A stretch of 11,087 bases of DNA from Thaumarchaeota archaeon S13 (GTDB lineage: Archaea > Thermoproteota > Nitrososphaeria > Nitrososphaerales > Nitrosopumilaceae): NCBI GenBank assembly GCA_003724275.1, contig RHFA01000055.1, positions 1 through 11,087 on the forward strand, written 5' to 3'. The translations under genes were made by a program, and so were the position numbers. Positions 1 through 6,052 of this stretch are shown piece after piece (position 1 is the first letter of the stretch; each line of letters begins with the position of its first letter). The notes beneath the pieces were generated by a model. The model made no database searches. It was given only the letters and a program-made list of their open reading frames with translations, and was not told where the DNA came from.

Positions 1-97
1 CTTACGCCTTTGACCGGGCTGGGCGACCCCCGCGCCGCGCCCGCCAGGGAGCCTGAATAAGTGCGTTTTTAACCCGTCCGCCCCGCCCCCGCGCAGG
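1..97 (+). other. left-edge sequence, possible 3' end of an upstream gene
   Basis: Two plus-strand frames are open from the window edge. One stops at TGA 54-56 and the other at TAA 58-60, so an upstream plus-strand gene may end here, but too few codons are visible to choose a frame or name a product. The stops are followed by a short T run at 66-70 that could act as an archaeal terminator or as part of the TATA element of the next gene. Nothing else is recognisable. Confidence 0.2.
66..72 (+). promoter_or_regulatory. weak TATA-like element before the 57-residue protein gene
   Basis: TTTTTAA lies 25 bases upstream of the ATG at 98. That is the same spacing as the clearer TATA boxes elsewhere in this window and fits a leaderless transcript. 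The element is weak, and the T run could instead be a terminator of the upstream gene. Confidence 0.35.
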
Positions 98-271
98 ATG
101 GGCGCAGCAGAGTACAGGATCATCTATTGCCGCGAGTGCGACTGCGTGATCGGCCGCTACAACCGCAAGTACTATACGGACGACCGGATAGGCGAGGTCA
201 TACGCTCACAGCACGGCAGGCACGTCCGCGAGGGCCACGAGATAGAGCTGCGCCTCTCGCGCGGCGACTAG
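98..271 (+). CDS. small putative zinc-finger protein, 57 aa
   Basis: This is a complete small ORF from ATG 98 to TAG 269-271. The product has a CRECDC knuckle (C11, C14, C16) and a later HGRH pair (H39, H42) with H47 close by, which suggests a single C2H2-like zinc site. The middle is rich in Tyr, Arg and Asp. There is no signal peptide or membrane segment, so it is probably cytosolic, binding nucleic acid or protein. I do not recognise a named family. Support for its being real comes from the TATA-like element at leaderless spacing, non-random codon use with ATA and ATC for Ile, and the way it ends exactly against dnaJ: TAG 269-271 shares the CTAG palindrome with the dnaJ stop (268-270 on the other strand). 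Function is unknown. Confidence 0.72.
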   Translation: MGAAEYRIIYCRECDCVIGRYNRKYYTDDRIGEVIRSQHGRHVREGHEIELRLSRGD

Positions 272-1317
272 AGCCGGCGAAACTCCTCTAGCAGGCGGCG
301 CTGCTCCCTTGAGAGCTTTTTGGGCACGGTCACCCCCAGCGCGACGACGAGGTCGCCCCTCCCCTCCCTCTCCTGCCTCGGCAGGCCCTGGCCCCTTATC
401 GTGAGCATGTCCCCATGCTGGCTTCCGGCCGGCACCGAGAGCCTCCTAGAGCCCTCGAGCGTCGGCACGTCGGCCTCGTACCCGACGGCCGCGTCGACCA
501 TGCCCACCTCTAGCTTGTGGACAAGGTCGGCTCCCCTCCGCACAAAGTGCTCGTGTCGCCTGATCCTGATGCGCAGGATCAGGTCGCCGTTCTGGCCGCC
601 GGGGACATACTCGCCCTCCCCTTCCAGGGTATAGTCGCCCTCTTCCACCCCGGGCGGTATTTTCTGGCTGACGTGCCTCGTCCCGCGCCTCTTGCCGCTG
701 CCAGAGCACTTTTTGCACGGGCTCCTTATCACGCTTCCTGTCGCGCCGCACCTGTTGCACGGCCCGATCGAAAAGAGCGACGCAAAGCCCGACTCGCGCC
801 CGCGCCGGATCGCCCCTGATCCGCCGCACGTCCCGCACGTCTCGCGCCTGCCGTCGCTCGAGCCGCTCCCGCCGCAAGAGTTGCACTCGACGTCCTTTTT
901 TATGTCGATCTCGAGCATCTTGCCGTGGAGGACGTCCTCGAGCGTGAGGCTCATCTCGTGGAGCATGTCCCTCCCGCGCCGCACGCCGGCGCCTCCCGTG
1001 GACCCAAAGATCGTCTCAAATATGTTCCCCCCGCCGCTAAACATCTCCTCAAAGCTCGTCCCGCCAAACCCGCCGGCGCCGCCCTGCTGGCCGTCGACTC
1101 CGGCGTGGCCGTGAGCGTCGTACATGCGCCTCTTTTTGTCGTCAGATATGACGGCGTACGCCTCGGATATCTCCTTAAAGTGCTCCTGCGCGTCAGCGGA
1201 CCTGTTCCTGTCGGGGTGGAACTTGAGGGCCAGCTTGCGGTACTGCCTCTTGACCTCCTCGGGGCTCGCGTCGCGCGCGACGCCGAGGACCTCGTAATAG
1301 TCGCGCCTCGCGCTCAC
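268..1317 (-). CDS. dnaJ: chaperone DnaJ (type I Hsp40), 349 aa
   Basis: Cytosolic co-chaperone that delivers unfolded clients to DnaK and stimulates its ATPase. Domains in order: a J domain at about residues 4-70 with the HPD motif at 34-36; a Gly/Phe-rich linker at about 76-111; a zinc-binding domain with four CxxCxGxG repeats (C145/C148, C161/C164, C187/C190, C201/C204); and C-terminal substrate-binding domains to residue 349. All metal ligands are present, so this is a full type I DnaJ. I chose the GTG start at 1317 because it gives the usual short lead into RDYYEVLG; the frame is open further upstream to 1647, but that would add a low-complexity Arg-rich extension. No dnaK or grpE lies next to it in this window. 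Its stop overlaps the convergent 57-residue gene. The start overlaps the stop of a 12-codon leader ORF, which suggests coupled translation. Confidence 0.95.
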   Translation of the reverse strand: MSARRDYYEVLGVARDASPEEVKRQYRKLALKFHPDRNRSADAQEHFKEISEAYAVISDDKKRRMYDAHGHAGVDGQQGGAGGFGGTSFEEMFSGGGNIFETIFGSTGGAGVRRGRDMLHEMSLTLEDVLHGKMLEIDIKKDVECNSCGGSGSSDGRRETCGTCGGSGAIRRGRESGFASLFSIGPCNRCGATGSVIRSPCKKCSGSGKRRGTRHVSQKIPPGVEEGDYTLEGEGEYVPGGQNGDLILRIRIRRHEHFVRRGADLVHKLEVGMVDAAVGYEADVPTLEGSRRLSVPAGSQHGDMLTIRGQGLPRQEREGRGDLVVALGVTVPKKLSREQRRLLEEFRRL

Positions 1318-1352
1318 CCGCAACCGCGCCCCGCAGGCGCACACTGGCCCAT
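1314..1352 (-). CDS. putative 12-residue leader ORF upstream of dnaJ
   Basis: A minus-strand ATG at 1352-1350 opens a 12-codon ORF encoding MGQCAPAGRGCG and ending at TGA 1316-1314. The TGA overlaps the dnaJ GTG start in a GTGA arrangement. The ATG sits 25 bases downstream of the only good TATA box (1378-1386), the same distance seen for the other leaderless genes here. The dnaJ GTG itself is some 60 bases from the TATA box, too far for a leaderless start, and has no clear Shine-Dalgarno sequence. The inference is that ribosomes load on the leader ATG and re-initiate at dnaJ. The peptide has two cysteines, but no function is claimed. Chance occurrence is possible. Confidence 0.45.
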   Translation of the reverse strand: MGQCAPAGRGCG

Positions 1353-1377
1353 AGCGGCGCGCCGTGCCGCAATTCCC

Positions 1378-1386
1378 ATATATTAA
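1378..1386 (-). promoter_or_regulatory. TATA box of dnaJ
   Basis: The minus strand reads TTAATATAT, a good archaeal TATA element. Transcription would begin around 1350-1355, at the ATG of the short leader ORF, leaving about 35 bases before the dnaJ GTG. Confidence 0.7.
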
Positions 1387-1416
1387 CGAGCAAGCGCCGG
1401 CCGCGGGCCCCGCCCT

Positions 1417-1432
1417 CCCCGCGCGCGCGGGG
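1417..1432. repeat. 16-bp perfect GC palindrome between divergent promoters
   Basis: Four C, four GC dinucleotides and four G form a perfect palindrome midway between the dnaJ TATA box and the TATA-like element of the dehydrogenase gene. It could be an operator for a dimeric regulator, a cruciform, or a Z-DNA-prone alternating tract. It could also be simple base-composition bias, since a second alternating GC tract follows at about 1467-1475. Confidence 0.35.
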
Positions 1433-1443
1433 GGCGGCACGGG

Positions 1444-1450
1444 ATTAATA
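1444..1450 (+). promoter_or_regulatory. TATA-like element of the dehydrogenase gene
   Basis: ATTAATA ends 26 bases before the ATG at 1477, consistent with a leaderless mRNA. It stands out as an AT island in a very GC-rich region. Confidence 0.55.
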
Positions 1451-1476
1451 GGGGCGCCGCTCGGCGCGCGCGCGGC

Positions 1477-2399
1477 ATGGACAGGCGGCTCAGGATTGCC
1501 GGGATCATAGGCGCGCTGGCCGTCTCGGCGGCCATACTCCTCTCGCCGTCGCAGGGCGTGCCGCTCCCAGAGCCGACGACGACGCAGGAGGAGGGCAGCG
1601 GCTCCGTGGAGGTCCTCGCCACGGCGCCGCGCACCCGGACCCGCCAAACGGCCCGACGCTCTATGCGTACGTGACGTACGAGGAGGGCGGCGAGCTATGG
1701 AACAGGGTCATGTGGATACGCCATGACGGCGCGCGCGCCTCGGACGTCGGGACGGTGATCGACTCGATACCCGCGTCGGCCTTTGCCAACGGGGGCGCGA
1801 TGGCCTTTGGGCCTGACGGGATGCTCTATGTCGGGACGGGCTCGGCGTCCGGCTCGCCGGGCGAGGGCGGCCCGCTCGCCGGCAAGATACTGCGCCTGGG
1901 GGCCGACGGCTCGGTCCCAGATGACAACCCGGTCGCCGGCTCGCCCGTGTACGCCTCGGGGTTTAGGGATCCGCGCGGGATCGCGTGGGGCGGAGACGGG
2001 ACTATGATAGTCGCCGACGCCGGCCCGACAAAGAACGACGAGATTACGCCGGTCACCGCCGGCGCGGACCACGGGTGGCCCGAAGAGGTGTGCGCCGGCG
2101 GGAGCGGCGTGGGGCCGGTCGCCTGCTTTGACCCAGCGCTTGGAATCGGCGGGATTGTAGTGTACGCCGGCGGCCCGCTGGGCGGCGAGGGCGCCGTCAT
2201 GGCCGCCTCGCTGCGCGCCGGAACGGTCCACTCGGTGGACATTGGGACCGGCGAGCAGGGGACCGTCATCGGCGGACTCGGGCGAGTGCGCGACGTCGCC
2301 GCCGCGCCGGACGGCTCGATATACGCGATAACGTCAAACACGGACTCGGGCGGGTTTGCCGGCGACGGCGACGACCGCCTCGTGAGGGTGGTCCGCTAG
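1477..2399 (+). pseudogene. glucose/sorbosone dehydrogenase-like beta-propeller, deleted and frameshifted
   Basis: The N-terminal part (from ATG 1477) encodes a signal peptide or anchor with a hydrophobic core at about residues 7-22, then a Pro/Thr/Glu linker reaching VEVLAT, the usual entry into the propeller. From about 1629 the family match continues in another frame: AHPDPPN, then FGPDGMLYVGTG, GFRDPRGIAW, KNDEI with DHGWPEEVC, and DDRLVRVVR at the end. The first propeller segment, about 55-70 residues in relatives as I recall them, is missing between roughly 1620 and 1629, and the two parts are in different frames. Frame 1 stops at 1672-1674. Translation could restart at GTG 1671, giving a 242-residue remnant without signal peptide. 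Relative to soluble PQQ glucose dehydrogenase, the catalytic His before the FGPDG motif appears to be Ala (FANGG). So it is either a decayed gene or a local sequence or assembly error. Intact relatives oxidise sugars outside the membrane with PQQ; the substrate here is unknown. Confidence 0.75.
2384..2393 (+). promoter_or_regulatory. Shine-Dalgarno-like site for HMG-CoA reductase
   Basis: GAGGGTGGTC resembles the archaeal consensus GGAGGTGATC at seven of ten positions and ends five bases before the GTG at 2399. It supports that start and translation of this internal gene of a two-gene transcript. Confidence 0.5.
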
Positions 2400-3655
2400 T
2401 GGCCGGCTCGTCGATCCCGCGCTTTTACGAGCGTGACCGCGCCTCGCGCCTCGAGGCGCTGCGCGAGGCCGCCTCGCTAGATGAAGCCGACATTGCGGTT
2501 CTCTCCGGCGGCGGCGGGATTGGGTTTGAGGAGGCCGACGCGATGGTCGAGAACGCCGTGGGCACGATGGGCGTGCCGCTGGGAATCGCGACGAACTTTG
2601 TCGTCAACTCGCGCGACGTGCTCGTCCCGATGGCGACCGAGGAGTCCTCGGTCATCGCGGCGGCCTCGAGGGGCGCGCGCGCCGCGCGCGCGACGGGGGG
2701 GTTTGCGGCCAGCGCCGGCGAGGCGCGCATGGTGGGCCAGGTCCAGATAGTCGGCGGATATGCGGATGACGCCGAGGCCAGGGTGGCCGCGGCGTCCGGC
2801 GAGATACTCGGGGCGGCAAACTCGGCGAGCCGCACGCTGCGGCGCCTGGGCCGCGGCGCTAGGTCTGTCTCGTGCAGGCGCGTGCGCACGGGGGACGCCG
2901 AGCAGCTAGTCGTCGAGCTGGACGTGGATGTCGGAGACGCAATGGGCGCAAACGCGACAAACTCTATGTGCGAGGCCGCCGCGCCGGCGATCGAGGCGGC
3001 GACTGGCGGCCGCGCGCTGATGCGCATACTCTCAAACTACTCGCCGCGGCGCATGGCGTCAGCCACGGCGACGTTCCTGGCCGCCGAGGTGGGCGGCGAG
3101 GGCGCGGTCCGCGACATGGTCCTGGCCTACGAGCTCGCAAGGCACGACATGTTCAGGGCAGTGACCCACAACAAGGGGATAATGAACGGCATCGTGGCAG
3201 TAGCCACGGCGACGGGCCAGGACGTGCGCGCGATCGAGGCCGCGGCCCACGCGCACGCCTCGGCCGGCGGCGCGTACACGTCGCTAAGCGGGTGGTCCGT
3301 CGACGCGGAGGGCAACCTCGCCGGGCGCCTCGAGGTGCCGCTGGCAGTCGGGACCGTCGGGGGGATATCCGGAATCCACCCCACGGCCCGCGCCTGCGCA
3401 CGGGTCATGCGGGCCTCGGCGCCCGCGGACCTCGCGTGTGTCATGGCCGCCGTCGGCCTCGCGCAAAACTATTCGGCGATGCGCGCGCTCGTGACGACGG
3501 GCATCCAGGCCGGCCACATGAGGCTGCATGCCAGAAACCTCGCGATCGCCGCCGGCGCGCCGCCGGCGCGGGCCGCCGCAGTCGCCGCGCGCATGGTCTC
3601 CGAGGGCGACATCTCCGAGGCGCGCGCCAGGGAGATACTCGCCGGGGGCCAGTGA
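2399..3655 (+). CDS. hmgA: HMG-CoA reductase, class II type, 418 aa
   Basis: Reduces HMG-CoA to mevalonate, the committed step toward isoprenoids and archaeal ether lipids; soluble, with no membrane segments. Family motifs in order: ENAVG with catalytic Glu51; NFVVNSRDVLVPMATEESSV (66-85); DAMGANATNSM (180-190); THNKGIMNG with catalytic Lys259; TGQDVRAIEAAAH with catalytic Asp275; a VGTVGG block at 317-322; and GHMRLHARN with catalytic His373. The HNKG context, the LHARN tail and the length of about 420 residues match class II enzymes (Pseudomonas mevalonii, Archaeoglobus and Thermoplasma type), not the class I form of many archaea and eukaryotes. The GTG start overlaps the TAG of the upstream gene (TAGTG) and has a Shine-Dalgarno-like site. 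Cofactor preference cannot be read with confidence. No other mevalonate gene is in the window. Confidence 0.93.
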   Translation: MAGSSIPRFYERDRASRLEALREAASLDEADIAVLSGGGGIGFEEADAMVENAVGTMGVPLGIATNFVVNSRDVLVPMATEESSVIAAASRGARAARATGGFAASAGEARMVGQVQIVGGYADDAEARVAAASGEILGAANSASRTLRRLGRGARSVSCRRVRTGDAEQLVVELDVDVGDAMGANATNSMCEAAAPAIEAATGGRALMRILSNYSPRRMASATATFLAAEVGGEGAVRDMVLAYELARHDMFRAVTHNKGIMNGIVAVATATGQDVRAIEAAAHAHASAGGAYTSLSGWSVDAEGNLAGRLEVPLAVGTVGGISGIHPTARACARVMRASAPADLACVMAAVGLAQNYSAMRALVTTGIQAGHMRLHARNLAIAAGAPPARAAAVAARMVSEGDISEARAREILAGGQ

Positions 3656-3681
3656 CGGGGCCTCCCGCCGCGGCGGCCCCG
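3656..3681 (+). terminator. GC-rich inverted repeat after HMG-CoA reductase
   Basis: A 7-bp perfect stem (CGGGGCC at 3656-3662 with GGCCCCG at 3675-3681) and a 12-base loop follow directly on the stop codon. There is no T run behind it, and archaeal termination usually depends on T-rich tracts, so this is a weak candidate for an mRNA 3' end. Confidence 0.25.
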
Positions 3682-3688
3682 CGCACTA

Positions 3689-3697
3689 GATATATAC
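3689..3697 (+). promoter_or_regulatory. TATA box of the his operon
   Basis: GATATATAC is a near-ideal archaeal TATA box, with 22 bases between it and the hisG ATG at 3720, so the transcript should start at or near the start codon. The same 9-mer, at almost the same spacing, drives the aIF1A gene on the other strand. Confidence 0.85.
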
Positions 3698-3719
3698 CCA
3701 CAACGCCGCCATTCTGCCG

Positions 3720-4763
3720 ATGGCAGTCAGGCTTGCCATACCAAAGGGGAGCCTCGAGGACTCGACCTTTCGCCTCCTCGAGCGCGCCTGGACGCGCGTG
3801 AGGCGCAAGGACCGCACGTACAGGGTGTACCTGGACGACCCCGAGATCACCGTAAAGATGCTGCGCCCGCAAGAGATACCCACGCTCGTCGCCGAGGGCC
3901 TCTATGACGTCGGGATCACGGGCAACGACTGGGTCGGCGAGGCGCGCGCCGACGTCGAGGAGCTCCTCGACCTCGAGTACGGCCGCGTGAGGCTCGTCAC
4001 GGCCTTTCCGGGCCAGCGCTACGCGGGACTTGACGCGATGATAGGCGACTATGCGAGGAAAAAGAGGACGCTGCGCATATCCACCGAGTACCTGACGACG
4101 ACGGCGAGGTTTGTGAGGTCGTGCGCGTCGTACAGGAGGAGGTACGGCTCGCGCGAGCCTCTCATTGTGACGCCGTGGCTGCGCACGGGGACGAACAGGG
4201 CAGTCCAGATACACCTATCCTTTGGCGCGACAGAGGCAAAGCCCCCCGAGGACGTCGATGCGATACTCGACGTGACCGAGACGGGCACGACGCTCACGCA
4301 GAACAAGCTGAAAATAGGCGACGACGTGCTCGTGTCGACGGCCCACCTCATCGCAAACAGGGACGCGATGCGCGACGCGGCGAGGCGCGAAAAGATATTT
4401 GACATTGTGACAATGCTGCGCGGCGCGGTCCTGGGCAAAAAGTACCTGCACGTGTACCTCAACGTCGAGGCGCGCAACCTCGAGCGCCTCCTCGCCGCAA
4501 TCCCGTCGCTCAAGCGCCCGACAATAAGCCCGCTCGGAGAGGACGGCTGGTATGGCGTGAACACTGTCGTCAAAAAGTCCGAGTACCACGCGCTCATACC
4601 AAAGGTCCGGCGCCTCGCGCAGGGCCTCGTGGTCCACGAGCCGCGCCAGATACTAGAGCTAGAGGAGATTACGCGCGCCGAGACCGGCCACGGCGGGCCG
4701 CGGCGCCAGGCAAGGCCAGCGCGGCCCGCGCGCGCGGCGCGGCGCGCCAAAAAGGGGCGCTAG
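3720..4763 (+). CDS. hisG: ATP phosphoribosyltransferase HisG, long form with basic tail, 347 aa
   Basis: First enzyme of histidine biosynthesis: it joins ATP and PRPP to give phosphoribosyl-ATP. The N-terminal AIPKGSL and GITGNDW motifs and the PRPP loop ETGTTL (187-192) define the catalytic domains. Residues about 240-315 (LGKKYLHVYLNVEARNLERL and onward) match the C-terminal ACT-like domain of the long form, which binds histidine for feedback inhibition and works without HisZ. Unusual is a tail from about 322 to 347 made almost only of Arg, Lys, Ala, Pro and Gly, beyond the normal domain end. The ATG at 3720 is supported by the TATA box just upstream and by the conserved N-terminus. It is the first gene of hisG-hisD-hisC and ends five bases before hisD. 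Confidence 0.95.
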   Translation: MAVRLAIPKGSLEDSTFRLLERAWTRVRRKDRTYRVYLDDPEITVKMLRPQEIPTLVAEGLYDVGITGNDWVGEARADVEELLDLEYGRVRLVTAFPGQRYAGLDAMIGDYARKKRTLRISTEYLTTTARFVRSCASYRRRYGSREPLIVTPWLRTGTNRAVQIHLSFGATEAKPPEDVDAILDVTETGTTLTQNKLKIGDDVLVSTAHLIANRDAMRDAARREKIFDIVTMLRGAVLGKKYLHVYLNVEARNLERLLAAIPSLKRPTISPLGEDGWYGVNTVVKKSEYHALIPKVRRLAQGLVVHEPRQILELEEITRAETGHGGPRRQARPARPARAARRAKKGR

Positions 4764-4768
4764 GCGCC

Positions 4769-6052
4769 ATGCGCGCGCCGCTTGCCGTGCGTTCCGTGCG
4801 CGACGTCGGGCGCTTTGCGGCCGGCGTGTGGGGCGGCCCGCCCGCGCGGCCAGTCGAGCGCGCAGTCTCGTCCATAGTCGGCGGCGTGAGGCGCGGCGGC
4901 GACGAGGCCCTGCTGCGCTACGAGGCTAGGTTTGGCGCGGCCCGCCCGGCAGCGCTGCGCGTCACGCCGTCGCAGGTCCGAGCCGCGCGCTCGCGCGTGA
5001 CGCGATCCGAGCTCGCCGCGGTCCGCGCCGCCGCCTCGCGCCTCAGGAAGGCAGAGGCCTCGACAATGTCGCTGTTGCGGGCCCGCACGCTCCAGATCGG
5101 CGGCGCGACAGTCCGGCGCGAGTTCGCCGCGCTGCGCAGCGTGGGCTGCTATGTGCCCGGCGGCGCGGCGCGCTATCCGAGCTCGGCGATAATGTCCATA
5201 GTTCCCGCGCGCGTGGCCGGCGTGCCGAGGATCGCAGTCGCCTCGCCGCCGGGGCCAGACGGCGAGATTGACGCGCTCACGCTCGTCGCCGCGGACATGT
5301 GCGGCGCGACGGAGATATACCGCATGGGCGGCGCGCAGGCCATAGCCGCGCTGGCGCACGGGACGCCGACGGTCCGGCCAGTCGACAAGATCGTCGGCCC
5401 GGGCGGCCCTTACGTCACTGCCGCAAAGCTCGCCGTGTCCCCGACGGTGGCGATCGACATGGCCGCCGGCCCGACAGAGCTGGGCATCGTGGCCGACTCG
5501 GGAGCCGACGCGGACCACGCCGCGCTCGACCTCGTCTCGCAGGCCGAGCACAGCCCCGAGGCGCGCTGCTTTTTGGCGACAGACTCTGCGCGCCTCGCGC
5601 GCCGCGTCGCGCAGAGGGCCGCCGAGGCCGCCTCGGCCACGCCGCGCTCGGGGATCGTCTGCAAGTCGCTCTCGCGAAACGCGTTTGTCGCCGTGTGCCC
5701 CTCGCTGGCCTCGGCCCTCTCCCTCGCGGACCTCCTTGCGCCCGAGCACGTGCAGGTGATGACGCGCTCGCCGGCGCGCGATGCCGCGCGCATAAGGTCG
5801 GCCGGGATGGTCCTTCTCGGCGACACGCCGTCTGCGGCGAGCGACTATGCGCTGGGATCAAACCACATACTCCCGACGAGCCGCGGCGCCCGCTCGCGCG
5901 GCCCGCTCTCCGCGCTGGACTTTGTGAGGCTTCGCGTGACCGCGCGCGCGCCGCGTTCTGCCCTGCGCTCGGCAATGCCGCACATCGCCGCGCTCTCCGC
6001 AGCCGAGGGCCTGCCCGCCCACGCAAACGCCGTCAGGGGGCGCCTGCACTGA
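4769..6052 (+). CDS. hisD: histidinol dehydrogenase HisD, 427 aa
   Basis: Zinc- and NAD-dependent enzyme that oxidises histidinol through histidinal to histidine, the last two steps of the pathway. Conserved residues fall almost exactly at E. coli positions: zinc ligands Gln258, His261, Asp359 and His418, and the catalytic pair Glu326-His327 in APEHVQV. CYVPGGAARYPSS (127-139) and the KIVGPGGPYV block (207-216) are typical. The length is normal. The loop after NHILPT differs from the usual Gly-rich form (here SRGARSRGPLSALDF), but no catalytic residue is lost. The ATG at 4769 is five bases after the hisG stop, so the two are co-transcribed. The stop TGA overlaps the inferred CTG start of hisC. 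Confidence 0.95.
   Translation: MRAPLAVRSVRDVGRFAAGVWGGPPARPVERAVSSIVGGVRRGGDEALLRYEARFGAARPAALRVTPSQVRAARSRVTRSELAAVRAAASRLRKAEASTMSLLRARTLQIGGATVRREFAALRSVGCYVPGGAARYPSSAIMSIVPARVAGVPRIAVASPPGPDGEIDALTLVAADMCGATEIYRMGGAQAIAALAHGTPTVRPVDKIVGPGGPYVTAAKLAVSPTVAIDMAAGPTELGIVADSGADADHAALDLVSQAEHSPEARCFLATDSARLARRVAQRAAEAASATPRSGIVCKSLSRNAFVAVCPSLASALSLADLLAPEHVQVMTRSPARDAARIRSAGMVLLGDTPSAASDYALGSNHILPTSRGARSRGPLSALDFVRLRVTARAPRSALRSAMPHIAALSAAEGLPAHANAVRGRLH
6035..6040 (+). promoter_or_regulatory. purine-rich site before the inferred hisC CTG
   Basis: AGGGGG lies eight bases upstream of the CTG at 6049. It is a weak Shine-Dalgarno candidate inside the end of hisD and mildly supports initiation there. 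Confidence 0.3.

Noticed and set aside
1318..1647. N-terminal extension of dnaJ
   Set aside because: It is Arg/Ala/Pro-rich, overlaps the divergent dehydrogenase gene and its promoter, and precedes the normal J-domain start.
2668..2700. GC-repeat tract in hmgA as a possible regulatory or recombination site
   Set aside because: It is explained by codons for an Arg/Ala-rich segment (GARAARATGG) in a GC-rich genome.
2872..3801. 309-codon plus-strand frame across hmgA and the start of hisG
   Set aside because: It is Arg-rich with no motifs, crosses the his promoter and lies in shadow of two certain genes. Long false frames are expected at this G+C.
3441..4214. 257-codon minus-strand frame opposite hmgA and hisG
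   Set aside because: It covers the intergenic promoter and two conserved genes, has biased composition and no recognisable domain.
5830..5940. Altered loop after NHILPT in HisD as a sign of an inactive enzyme
   Set aside because: All zinc ligands and the catalytic Glu-His pair are present at the usual positions, so a loop variant alone is not evidence of lost function.
5299..6048. Open frame extending hisC upstream to an ATG at 5299
   Set aside because: The extension runs through hisD in another frame and is a low-complexity Arg/Ala-rich stretch with no family match. HisC homology begins only near 6049.
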